Shown here in pieces: positions 48,380-63,671 of a DNA stretch of 64,000 nt (position 1 is the stretch's first letter; each line of letters opens with the position of its first letter). The translations under genes and the position numbers were made by a program. The stretch is taken from NCBI GenBank assembly GCA_036346205.1, contig JARFJB010000002.1, positions 2,923,501-2,987,500 on the forward strand, read 5' to 3'. Origin of the DNA: Vesta saturnalis (taxonomy: Eukaryota > Arthropoda > Insecta > Coleoptera > Lampyridae). The notes below the pieces were generated by a model, which saw nothing but the letters and a program-made list of their open reading frames with translations, was not told the DNA's origin and ran no database searches.

Positions 48380-50890
48380 ACACACCACCACACAAACACA
48401 CGCACACACGCAAACACCACACCACACACCCACACCACACCACACCACACCCACACCACACCCACCACACACCACACCACACCCACACATAAACGCACAC
48501 CCCACTACCACACCCACACGCTACACCAAACACCACACACGCCCACACGCGCACACCACACACCACACACGCAACACCAAACACGCACACCACACCACAC
48601 ACCACACACCACACGAACCACCACACACCAAACACACGCAAAACACACACACACACACAAAACACATAAACACACAGAGCACTCACACGCACCCACACGA
48701 CTCAAACCACAGCCTCACACCACCCCACGCACTCACACCACCACAACACTCCACTCACACGCACACCACCACCACAGCATTCACACGCTCACACCAACAC
48801 CACACTCACACCTCACACCCTCACACACCTCCACGCACTCCCCCAAACCACCACACCACTCCCATACGAACCCACACAGCACACAACACACACCCACACC
48901 ACCCACACCAACGCCTCAAAACGCACCATGCACTCACACGCACTCACACACCCACGCACTCCACGCACAACGCACTCCACCACTCACCCTCCACCACTCA
49001 CACGCACTCACCCCTCACACCACTCACCGCCCACTCAACCACCGGCACCAACCCTCACCGCACCACACCACTCACACCACACCACCACCCACTCCCACCC
49101 ACGCATCCCCACTCACCCCACGCCTCACACCCAGACTCACACCATCACACCCACTCACACCACACACACCACCACTTCCACACTCAACGCCTCCACCCCC
49201 ACACCACCACACCACTCACCCCCACACCATCCCACTCACACGCACTCAACCCAACCGAACTAACACACCCAATTCACCACCAAACAACACCCACCACACC
49301 CCTCACACCTCAACGCCTCAAACCCACACCACTCACCGACTCACCCGTAACACGCACTCCAAACGACCACCGTCACACCACTCACCCACAAACGCCCAAA
49401 CCACACCACTCCACCACTCACAGCCCACACCCCGCCTCCCCCACCCACCACTCACACGCACTCACACGTCTCACACCACTCCACGCCTCACAATTTCACA
49501 CCACCCACGACTCACCGCCTCACAGACTCACCCACCACCCACAACCACACGACTCACACCACCACCCACTCACACCACTCACAGCACTCACACGCACTCA
49601 CACCACCACCACGCTCACACACCACACCCACCCTCCACACCCACCTCACACCCCCACTCACACCACTCAACCCCACCACTCACACCACCACACCACTCAC
49701 ACCACCACCCAACCACTCACACCCTCAAACTCACACACTCCCACCACACCCTCACACCCACACACACTCAAACGCACCACCCGCACTCACACGCACTCAC
49801 ACGACTCACACCCTCCACCACTCACACGCCCACCCCAAACACCACTCACACCCCTACACGCACTCACACCCCTCCACGCACTCAAACACCCTCACCCTCA
49901 AACCCCACTCACACCACTCACACGCACCACCACCCCAACACGCCCCACCCACCACTCACACCACTCACCCACTCACCACTCACCCCTCACCACCACACCA
50001 CTCAACCACTCACACCCACACGCCCACCCCCAACTCCACCACCACACTCAACCCTCAACGCATCACACCACTCACACGCACTCAACGCCACACGCACTCC
50101 AACCACCACACGACTCACACCACTACACGCACCCACGCACTCCACACCCACCACACCCTCCACCACCACCCCCAACCGCACTCACACCCCCACCACACCA
50201 CACCCTCACACCCTCCCTCAACGCCTCAAACGCACTCACACTCACACGCACTCCACGACTCACCCCACCCCACCACTCCACGCACCCACACCCTCACCAC
50301 TCCCACCACGCACCCACGACTCACAGCACTCACACCCACCACACCCACCCGCCTCAACCATTCCACCACCACACCACTCACACCTCACACCACTCACACC
50401 TCACCCCACTCACACCCTCACCCAACCACTCAACGCACTCAACCACTCACACTCACCACCACCACTCCACCACCAAACCACTCCACGCACTCACCACCAC
50501 CCCACACGCCTCACCCCACCCACAACTCACACCCTCACACCCCGCCCACGACTCACCACTCACACAATCACACACCACACACCACACACCCACCCCTCAC
50601 ACCACCACTCACACGCATCCACGCCCCCACCCACCACCATGCCACCCCACACGCCCGCACTACCCACGCACTCACACGCACTCACACGCACTCCACGCCT
50701 CACACCACTCAAACGCCAAACACCACTCACTCCTCACCGCACACACCACTCCACCCACCACTCACCACACGCACTCAACACCCCACACACACGCACTCAC
50801 ACCACCACACCACTAACCACTCACCACACACCACACGCACTCACACCAACCCCGCACCACACCATCACAAACTAAAACACTCCACACCTC
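48195..50890. repeat. degenerate CACTCACACGCA-type array
   Basis: After GCACGCACGCACCACC-like and pure (CA)n openings (48345-48376), 2.5 kb consist of CACTCACAC followed by GCA, CAC or C in irregular phase. The sequence contains almost no G or T outside the CTCA and CG words. The two ~885-residue open frames across it are translations of stop-free C/A sequence and not genes. Confidence 0.85.
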
Positions 50891-53215
50891 ACCCACTACA
50901 CACAACCCAAAAGACACAGGCTAACGAAAAGCACTAACGCCTCCCGCAGACTCACAGATACGCATAAGACTAAACCCAAATAAAGGGGTAAAGCACTAAA
51001 ATTTAAATCCCTAAATAAAAAATTTAAAAACGCCCAAAAACCATCAACCACTAATATCCCAATACACGTTTGCCTAACGACCAATTTAGCATCCAACGAT
51101 CCACGATAAAACCCCACCACTCCACCCACGACTACAGAATCCGCAAGTTTAAAAAATAACAACCCTCAACCCAAACTAAGCCCAACCATTTCAACATACA
51201 CCTCAATTTTAACAGACTCCAAACGCATCAACCGATTTCCCACCCCATCAAGCATCACCAAAAACCCTAACCATCCCAGCATGGGCCTACAAGCACCAAA
51301 ACCCTACAAAAAAAAACATTTACACCAAATAAACCACTCAAGTTTAAAGATTACTGCCTACCGATAACTACCCCAGCATAAGGACCAAGAAACAGCCTAA
51401 GATCAACCATCCAGATAAACCCGGCTAAACGCCTAAACCCCAGATAACCCTTTAAAACGCAACCAGGTTCCAATTTAAATAAGAACGCCCTAACGCATAA
51501 CCCGAACAATTTAAGAAAATAAGACCACAGGTTTAAAATTAAACCCCACCAAGGCATCAAACCCTTTATACCTAACCAATCAAAACTAAAAAAACCATGG
51601 CCTAAAAAGGTTCACAAAACACATAACGATTAATCGGTAACGAAAACTTTTTCACAGCACCCAAGAAAACCTTAAATTTAAAGACTTTAAATTCAAATAA
51701 AAGGGTAAAGCAAAAAAATAAACCCCTTTTAAGGATAAATTTAAAATAAAAAAAACCCTTTTTTAAAAAATAAATTTAAGATTTTTAAGAAATTTTAAAA
51801 GACCAAAGGTTCAAATTTTTGCCCAAGGCAAAAAATTTTTTTTTTACCCACGTAAAAAATAACGCGCTTTAAAAACGTTTTTGAACCAACCGGGGAACAC
51901 CTTACTTCCCAAATTTAACTTTCAAACAAAATTCCAAAGGGCTAATTTCGTTTTAAGGAATTTAAAAAAAAAAATTTGCAATAATAGAGTCCAAACATAT
52001 AGATTTTACTTAATAAAAAATTGTTTGTTTAACCCATTTTTTGTACTGGTTTTTAAGAATATAATTTTAATTTAAAAATTTTTTTTTTAAAAAAAAATAA
52101 CAAGTTTAAGGGAAAGAATAAATATTAAATATTTTTTTGTTTTAAAATTTATTTTTCTTAAAAACAAAAACGTTTTAATTAAATTCCCTTTTGGTAAAGG
52201 TTTTGGGTTTTTAAAACGAAAATTGTGAAAGAAATTTACTTTTTTTAAATTCTTATGGAAAAAAGGTTTTTACCTACCCCAAATTTTATTTTCCCTAACC
52301 AGAAGGTTCCGAATTTAAAAGAAAAAACGTATTTATTTTGTTTAACTTTAACACTTTGGGTTTTTTAAAAAAAGGAAAAAACTTTTATTTAAATATATCC
52401 ATTTTTCTCAAATTTAAAAGGCTTTTTTTAACCTAATTTATCAATTTAAGTGAAAAAATTTTTTTAAAAAGAGAAATTTTTCTTTAATGGGCTAAAAACA
52501 ACCGAAGGATGACCCAAATTTTATAAAAGTAAATTTGTTATTTTTTTTTTTTGTATTTTACTTTGCATCACTTTTGTAATTTTCTGGTTTTAATTTTATT
52601 TTTTTTTTGTTAAAGGTTTTTAATCACGGAATCGGCCTGGGATTTTAAAACCTGGGATGTGAAACGTTTTTGCGTGTGTTTTGTATTTATTTTTCTTTTA
52701 AATTTTTTTGTTTTTTAAAATTCTATTTGGAAAATAAATTGGATTGAGGTTTTAAAAAATTGTTTTGAAACCCCTATTACTGGTTGTTTAAATTATATTT
52801 TAAGATTTATTTTATTTGAACCCCAAAGGTTAAAATTTTTTTCTAAACCAGGCGTCCCTTTTTTAGGCTTTAAAAGGGGGTTTCGCATTTCAAAAACGTT
52901 CTTTAAATTTATTGTTTGTTTGGATTTAAAATTTATTTGATTTTATGTTTCAAAATTTGTAGGGAAAAAATCTTTTTTTAACTTTGTATTTGTTTGGTTT
53001 TTCCCTTTAAACGGTTGCCTCAAAATCCTTTATTTTTATCGTCTTATTTTTTGACCATTTTGTTTTTGGAAATGCATTGAAATTTCTTCCTTTTACCCTA
53101 TTTGGTAATTTTATTCAACCATTTAAAACGATTTGGAAAGGGAAAACTGGTTTGTGTATGGATTATTTGATCTGTTGGATTTTTTTTTATTTGAAATTTT
53201 GACTTTTTTAATTTT
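50890..53215. other. compositional transition zone between two arrays
   Basis: No known element. The sequence slides from C/A-rich (AACCCTAACCATCCC) into homopolymer-rich A/T (51650-52900, many TTTAAAAAA and AAATTT runs with isolated GGG/CCC) and finally T/G-rich (TTGTTTGGTTTTTCCC), before the ATCTGTGT array. Such a graded drift is unusual for natural DNA and could reflect poor consensus quality. Confidence 0.5.
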
Positions 53216-56560
<3,345 letters not shown>

Positions 56561-56567
56561 TATCGTG

Positions 56568-57474
56568 CAGTTTTGGTCTTTAAAAATAGTAGGTTCCGAT
56601 ATTTGTTCTGTGAAATTAAATTATTATTATTATTAAATTATCTGTAGTTCTAGTTGGGATTAAATCATCGTAATTGTAATCTGCATGATCGTTTAAATAC
56701 ATCCACTGTAAAACATTTGTAAATCGTCTCTGTGTATTTTAAAGTACTATCAGGTATCTGTCGAAATTCTATCTGTGTATCTTTTTTGTATCTTTTCTGT
56801 ATTATCTGCAATATCTGTGTATCTAGGAAGTATCTGTGTATCTGTGTATCTGTGCATCTTGTTTGAAAAACGGACATTAATCTGTGCTTCTGAGAAAGAA
56901 TTTCGAAAGAATTTCATAATTATGTAAGGTACTTGATTCTGGGAAATAATGTACGGTTTTAGCCACGGGAACAACTCTGTAGCATCTGTCTTCAGCTGAA
57001 ACAAACTGTCATCTTATCTTATCTGTGTATCTGTAATTAATTGTGTATCACAAAACGCTTTGATTGATTCAGTCCTTACCGTGATCTGAAGAATAGTTAA
57101 ATATTCTGATATAAACGTCTCGACATCTACTCTCATCTGAAGGCTGTTATAGTAATGCCAATGCGCACAAGGTTTTCAATTTTGTATGTTGTTTCGTATC
57201 TGTGTATCTGATTTTCTGTTGATACCCGCAAAATTAACATCTGCATTATCTCCTGTAGATGATATACGTATCTGTGTATCTGATATTTATCTGTGTTTGC
57301 ATTGTAATAAAATGTGTATCTGTGTATCTGCATCTGATTATCTGGCATCTGTTGCACCTAAAATATATGATATATTTTGCAAATTTTCATTGTGTTTTGT
57401 AATAGTATCTGTGCATCTATTCCATGTTTAACGATGGCTCTGTCTTTGTATCTGTGCATTTCAAATGCTTAGCA
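56568..57474 (-). pseudogene. array-contaminated copy of a hAT transposase segment
   Basis: Corresponds block by block to 58667-59745. Shared are GTCTTTAAAAATAGTAGGTT, TGGGATTAAATCATCGTAAT, CGAAAGAATTTCATAATTAT, CGGTTTTAGCCACGGGAAC and CATGTTTAACGATGGCT. Between these, stretches are replaced or shortened by TATCTGTG words (for example 56770-56862, 57019-57035, 57255-57345). All differences run towards the array motif. The coding sense is lost. It lies between arrays A and B. Confidence 0.8.
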
Positions 57475-58655
57475 ATTCTGTATCTGTGTATCTGTATCTG
57501 TGTATCTGTGTATCTGTGTATCTGTGTATCTGTGTATCTGTGTATCTGTATCTGTGTATCTGTATATCTGTGTATCGTATCTGTGTATCTGCGTATCGTA
57601 TCAGTGTATCTGTGTATCTGTGTATATGTGTGTATCTGTGTATCTGTGTATCTGTGTATCTGTGTCTCTGTGTATCTGTGTATCTGTGCATTCATATCTG
57701 TGTATCTGTGTATCTGTGTATCTGTGTATCTGTGTATCTGTGTATCTGTGTATCTGTGTATCTGTGTATCTGTGTATCTGTGTAACTGTGTAACTGTGTA
57801 TCTGTGTATCTGTGTATCTGTGTACATGTGTACCTGTGTATCTGTGTATCTGTGTATCTGTGTATCTGTGTATCTGTGTATCTGTGTATCTGTGTACCTG
57901 TGTACCTGTGTACCTGTGTACCTGTGTATCTGTATCTGTGTATCTGTGTATCTGTGTATCTGTGTATCTGTGCATCTGCGTATCTGCGTATCTGCGTATT
58001 TGTGTATCTGTGTATCTGTGTATCTGAGTATCTGTGTATCTGTGTATCTGTATATCTGTGTATCTGTGAATCTGCGTATCTGCGTATCTGCGTATCTGTG
58101 TATCTGTGTATCTGTGTATCTGTGTATATGTGTATCCGTGTACCTGTGTGCCTGTGTATCTGTGTCTCTGTGTATCTGTGTCTCTGTGTATCTGTGTATC
58201 TGTATATCTGTGTATCTGTGTATCTGTGTATCTGTGTATCTGTGTATCTGTGTATCTGTGTATCTGTGTATCTGTGTATCTGTGTTGTGTATCTGTGTAT
58301 CTGTATCTGTGTATCTGTGTAACTGTGTCAATGTGTATCTGTGTATCTGTGTACATGTGTGTACCTGTGTATCTGTGTATCTGTGTATCGTATCTGTATC
58401 TGTGTATCTGTGTATATCTGTGTATCTATCTGTATCTGCATCATATCCGTATCCGTGTATCATATCCGTATCCGCATCCGTGCATCCGTATTGTGTATCT
58501 ATGTATCCGTGTATCCGTGTATCCGTGTATCCGTGTATCTGTCTATCTGTGTATCTGTGTATCTGCGTATCTGCGTATCTGCGTATCTGGGTATCTGTGT
58601 ATCTGTGTACCTGTGTACCTGTGTACCTGTGTATCTGCGTTTCTAAAAGTGACTC
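57475..58655. repeat. ATCTGTGT array B, regular
   Basis: Nearly perfect TATCTGTG octamers, about 145 units. Variant units come in local runs: TACCTGTG at 57892-57925, TATCTGCG at 57966-58000, 58072-58096 and 58560-58585, TATCCGTG at 58505-58540. The clustering is expected from slippage or short-range conversion. The array ends at TGCGTTTCT just before the clean hAT copy. Confidence 0.95.
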
Positions 58656-58666
58656 AATGTTGTTCG

Positions 58667-60036
58667 TGCATTTTTGGTCTTTAAAAATAGTAGGTTCCGA
58701 TATTTTAGTTTGAGAAATGAAATTAAATTATTATTATTATTAAATTATTAGTAGTTCTATAGTTGGGATTAAATCATCGTAATTGTAATCTGCATGATCG
58801 TTTAAATACATCCACTTAAAACATTTTAAATCGTCTCTCCAGGTATTTTAAAGTACTATGTAGGTACACTTGTCGAAATTCCTCAGACATACTTTTTTTT
58901 TCTTGACCGTCTGCTTCGCAAATAATTTGCTTTACTTTTAAAGGCAAGTATTTATCTGCAATTCTAGTGTTTAGGAAGCATATTATGTTTTCCAATATAT
59001 TAGTCGTTTTTAAGGAGTTTCTTATGTGTTCAGCAGAAGCCAAGCTTGTTTGAAAAACGGACATTAACGAATACACAAACCATAAAGATGCTTCTGAGAA
59101 AGAAAGAATTTCGAAAGAATTTCATAATTATGTAAGGTACCTTGATTCTGGGAAATAAAGTACGGTTTTAGCCACGGGAACAACTTTAGCATCCTGTCTT
59201 CAGCTGGAAACAAACTAAGTCATCTTATCTTACTGTGGTTTAATAAGGGTTGATAATTAATTTTTACAAAATCACAAAACGCTTTGATTGATTCAGTCCT
59301 TACCGTGTAGATTGAAGAATAGTTAAATATTCTTGATATAAACGTCTCGACATCTACTCTCATCACGTGGGTACCATAATGAAGGCTGTTATAGATAATG
59401 TAAGCCAATGCGCACAAGGTTTTCAATTTTGGGGCGTTGTTTCGAAAGAGTATAGATGTTCTGCCAAGATTTTCTGTTGATACCCGCAAAATTAACATCT
59501 GCATTATTTCCTGTAGATGATATACGTATTGTAAGTAATTGATATTTATTAAGTGTTTGCATTGTAATAAAATGGGGAACAATTTATCTGCATCATGATT
59601 GCTGGCATCTGTTGCACCTAAAATATATGATATATTTTGCAAATTTTCATTTAGTTTTGTAATAGTATGTGCATCTATTCCATGTTTAACGATGGCTTCC
59701 GTCTTTGTTCTAGTGCATTTCAAATGCTTAGCAATTTCTGAATCATTAACATTTCCCTTGTTAACCGTGCGGTACAGTCCATCGATTTATATGACTGATG
59801 ATGTTTAATGATGTGAAATGCCACAGCGTTTGTTTTTTTATTAGCGACCGAAGATACTGCTGAAAAAATGTGGTGACTTTAGAACAAGAAGCTAAACTGC
59901 GAACCATCTTTCTGTGTTTATCCGAATCAATATGTCGTTGTAAAGAAAGAGCGCCTGTAGAACTCACCTCACATATAACACACTTAGCATCGTAATAATC
60001 TCTCGCTTTGATAGAACATGGATACTTCGTTCTCAA
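58667..60036 (-). pseudogene. hAT transposase (zinc-finger type), clean copy, broken
   Basis: On the minus strand from 60036: CSIKARDYYDAKCVICEVSS with a later HIDSDKH gives a C..C...H...H zinc finger. Then a frame with HIKCTRTKTEAIV-like sequence, KLNENLQNISYILGATDASN (region of the first catalytic Asp, about 59615), and RNNAPKLKTLCALAYIIYNS, MRVDVETFISRIFNYSSIYT and FCDFVKINYQPLLNHSK (59220-59400). Last, SLMSVFQTSLASAEHIRNSL and STLKYLERRFKMF (58816-59076). The order matches a known insect hAT-like family. The part between the first Asp and the RNNAPKL block is shortened, and the C-terminal dimerisation domain is missing where array B begins. Confidence 0.75.
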
Positions 60037-60479
60037 ATTGTCCGTAAATTTACATTTTTTTTATTGGAACAGGACTAGGCAAGACAACTAAATATAAAAA
60101 CAATCCTGTATCGTTCGTTACACAAAATAGCACTGACAAATCGGTAGAACAGTAACAATTATTTAAGATTAATTAAGAACAACACGCACTGTACTTTAAA
60201 CATTGACTTATTATAATGTACCTACGACCTACGTAAGGTACAGTACACTGATGAGTCTGATGACAAATGACTGCTGCTTTAGATCACTTTATTGCTTTTA
60301 CGCGCATAAAACGAAATCGGGGAATCACTGTGATATATTGACTATTACTGACATCTGCTAGAAGAGATACATAATAGATATTGCATGCGAACGATCACAG
60401 ATGGCAACGCAAAATCGGTCGAAAAAATCTGCTAAAAATATTCGTTTAAAATACTTTCAGTTAATTAATGGAATGGAGG

Positions 60480-60563
60480 ACATTTTAGGTTGAAAGGAGG
60501 GCATTACATTTTTTTCTGAGAATGGAGGACATGTCCTCCATTTGGATACCATCTGGTAACCCT
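60480..60563 (-). mobile_element. candidate 5' end of the hAT element
   Basis: On the minus strand, AGGGTTACCAGATGGTATCC (60563-60544) resembles a hAT terminal inverted repeat. It is followed by GGAGGACATGTCCTCC, itself a short palindrome, and further TCCTCC words. It lies ~450 bp upstream of the zinc-finger frame, a sensible leader length. The partner end would be beyond array B and is not found. Confidence 0.45.
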
Positions 60564-60569
60564 ATTTAC

Positions 60570-63040
60570 ACCAAAGTTTGACTTGGCCCCTTTTATCCGC
60601 GCAGCAGCGATATATAGGAGTAGAAAAATAAAATTATACAATATTCAAGCATTTTCATAGCATTATACATCCTGTAGGTATGTACGGAAAGTGTTTTTGT
60701 AAGTCTCGCGAAATGTTTATACATGGTTGATTACAATTACAACGTTCATGACCAAAAATTTCAAATTGTGTGGGTATTAAGATTGATGCTGACGATGAAA
60801 TGAACGTCTCGTAACTTTTTTGCCATAGTTTACTAAACAGATAATTAACTATTTTCAAATTAACCAATTAATATTACTTATAATTAATATCAGATTATTT
60901 TTCAAGTCTATATACATTTAGAATTTAAAGGTAATAAACCAAATTTTATTCACATAAGTTGCAACCAAAAACAATTACTTTAAATGCTGAACGTGTCACA
61001 CTTTGCATGCTTACAGTGTTATCAACTCTTGATGCAGCATTGGCATACGATATAAATAGAATCAAGTGCCTTATTTAAATTATATGTATGTCTTTATTAT
61101 AATAAGATGCATTTGCAACATTATGTACTTATCAAGTTTATTATGAAGGAAGCCTTTCAAGTAATGTTGCTGACCAAACTGATAACTTTTATTTCTTTAT
61201 TAGTTTTTTCTTAATCAAATGTGTGGTTTCCACTGTATACATATATTCAGAGTAATATTCTGTTACTGATCCTCGCCATCTTGCTTGTGATGCATTACTT
61301 GATTAGCTTTGTAATCTGTTGGCATCTTGACTGTAATACACGCGACCCCGTAACGTTTTTAACAACGGTGATGTTTATCTCACACAATTATTTCAAATAT
61401 TCGTCAAATATTTATCTAATTTATAAAAATACGATTTTGAACGCACTGACCAAATTCTAAGCTCATGCATAAGGAAAGTACAATGACAGTCGGCAATTTG
61501 ATTATTGACAGTAATTAAGAAGTTAATCCCGAATCATTTCCGGGGCAATCAATCTCATTTCGACGGATTCAGATCGTAAAAGTAAAAAACTGCACATTTT
61601 TCGTATTCGGAAATAGCAAAGCAATACTCTTAAAGGTAACCGAAAGGTATCAGTTAAATTGCTATTGCTAAAAATACGACCGTGTTTACTAAATTGAAAA
61701 GCATATACCTACCTTGCCACTGGTACTGAAAAACGTAAATATTTTAAGAAAAAGGTAAAACGCAATTGACTATAAAAAATAATCTTGGCAGTAACGAGAA
61801 TAAAAAATATTACTTCCTTATTACTTATTTGCGTTATGCATTAACAGTCGCTTTTAACATTTTAACCTTAGTATATGTATAAATACAGGCAAGCATAGAA
61901 ATGTAAGCATAACTGGAATTTTGAAATTCAATTCTTTGAACTTTGTAGCAACTAATTTTAAAAAATAAATACAAATTTTTGAGAAATCAAAGGCATCACT
62001 GACACCTGAACGATGTACCCCCTGAATTATCTTATTTGTCTCTCTAGTAATGAAGCATTCGCTATTTTGAATTATTTTATTATTTAGTTTCAATTATCAA
62101 ATTTGATTTTCAGCAACCGTTTTAAATTTTGACATTTTTAATACCAAATAAAAGATGTTATTGTGACAGGAAAAAAATGGCCTTACTAACGTAACATTAA
62201 CTTTTAATCCCATAACTAAACTAGTAGTTTTAGGGCCGATTGCAAAAAGGTGGGTTAAGCCAGGATTACTTTAATCTCAAAAATTTAGAAATCTGATTTG
62301 ACAAATTGACATTATTGACAGATAACAGGTTGACAGACTAATCATCTTTCGTAATCCCTCTGAGCCTAACCAATTATACCACTAAGTCTTAAAGAATAAC
62401 AATATTACCGAGGTGCATTTAATATTTTTTCAGAAACCGGAATTATTTAGTGAAAAGGTCAATACGTTTGCCCTAATTTGATACATAAATTTATATGACA
62501 GTTAAATTGCATTGACTTCACCTCACTTTACGCGTTGTTAAGGTTACAGCTTTTTTTTTAAATTATGATGGGTGAAGAATGAAATGCTTAAGATAATAAA
62601 GAGGTTGTTATGTTTTTAATTTAATTGTTAATGTCGAAATATTACATTTTAGTGACGGTTTAGAAAAGAAAGTCCTGAGACGCATAGCTTTAATATTTTA
62701 TAATTTCATTACATTAAAATTATAACGTTTATATTTTGAAATAAATAATAAAACGTCATGAGCATGACTACTCAATTCCGTGATACTACTGATTATATTC
62801 ACTGATGCAATATAAAAAATTTAAATATTAATATAATTTGTTAAAGAGAAATAAATGTGTATTCCAAATTAACAAACGATGCACTTGCGTAACGTCCCAC
62901 ACATTTTATGGATTTATCTTAGTTCACCTCGAAATTTACCGTAATTATTATTTTTATTACTCTGATATTCAAATGTAGTTTGAATGTCAAACTCCTACCT
63001 AACGTTACACTAAGGTACTTAATTTAAATCACCATAAAGG
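60570..63040. other. AT-rich sequence without recognisable features
   Basis: Short open frames only. A stretch at 62230-62400 (GGGCCGATTGCAAAAAGGTG, then TTGACAGATAACAGG) has the look of a MITE, but I found no second terminus. Confidence 0.4.
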
Positions 63041-63044
63041 TGTT

Positions 63045-63190
63045 TGAAAATGTGAACTTTCACCATTATTAGACATATTTAAAATACTTAGCTTTTTGGG
63101 TTTTGTAATGGTGTATATTTGTATTCATGTTATACAAATGTAACCGTTTTGATAATACCTACAGTTATCTTCGTCAGTAGAAATACAACT
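63045..63190 (-). mobile_element. Penelope-like element terminal repeat with mutated hammerhead
   Basis: TGAAAATGTGAACTTTCACC through TATCTTCGTCAGTAG parallels 20025-20160. On the minus strand the ribozyme-like core keeps CUGACGA (63177-63171), stem II GAUAA/UUAUC and a 7 bp stem I, UUGUAUU/AAUACAA. The GAA of the core reads AAA (G changed to A), which should abolish cleavage. No RT or endonuclease sequence lies nearby, so this is a truncated PLE end. Confidence 0.65.
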
Positions 63191-63444
63191 TTTCAGAATT
63201 GTTTAAGATGTTGAGAATATTGCTACCCGAAACTCAATTACATTGTGCAGGAACCTAAATATGTCTTTGGCACTTGCTTGAAATTAACAAAGCTAAATAG
63301 TTTAGAGCATCAAACAAGCATCTTTATGCAAATATATATACCAAAACTGTGACATATCTACAAGCTAATTATTAATAGCAACATTGAATTGAGACCAGAT
63401 GTCCGTTTTGAGGTCCCGTGATTCCAAAAGTGTTTTTCTGTAAT

Positions 63445-63500
63445 GTGTATCTGTGTATATGTATGTGTGTGAGTGTGTGTATGTGTGTATGCATGTGCAG
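63445..63500. repeat. TGTGTA/TGTGTG-type microsatellite
   Basis: Imperfect alternation of TGTGTATCTGTGTATATG and GTGTGTGAG words. It contains one TATCTGTG, the octamer of arrays A and B. Confidence 0.8.
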
Positions 63501-63519
63501 GTGCGTGGATAGGAGTGCA

Positions 63520-63616
63520 TGAGCGTGTGAGACAGAGACAGAGAGAAGAGTGAGAGTGAGAGTGAGAGTGAGAGAGTGAGAGAGAGAGAGTGAGAGAGTG
63601 AGAGTGAGAGTGAGAG
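63520..63616. repeat. (GAGAGT)n microsatellite
   Basis: GAGAGTGAGAGTGAGAGTG with length variation. Confidence 0.95.
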
Positions 63617-63671
63617 AGGAGAAAATTTAAAACAAAATTTCCCTAATTCCCGAGCCACCCACCCACCGCAG

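Noticed and set aside
48156..50875. Two overlapping open frames of ~885 codons (His/Thr/Pro-rich)
   Set aside because: They are translations of a C/A simple array in which stop codons hardly occur; no start context, domain or non-repetitive part.
57475..58655. Telomeric repeat array
   Set aside because: The unit ATCTGTGT is not the insect TTAGG or a close variant, and it is flanked on both sides by hAT sequence.
62230..62400. MITE starting GGGCCGATTGCAAAAA
   Set aside because: Only one terminus-like sequence is visible; no inverted partner was found.
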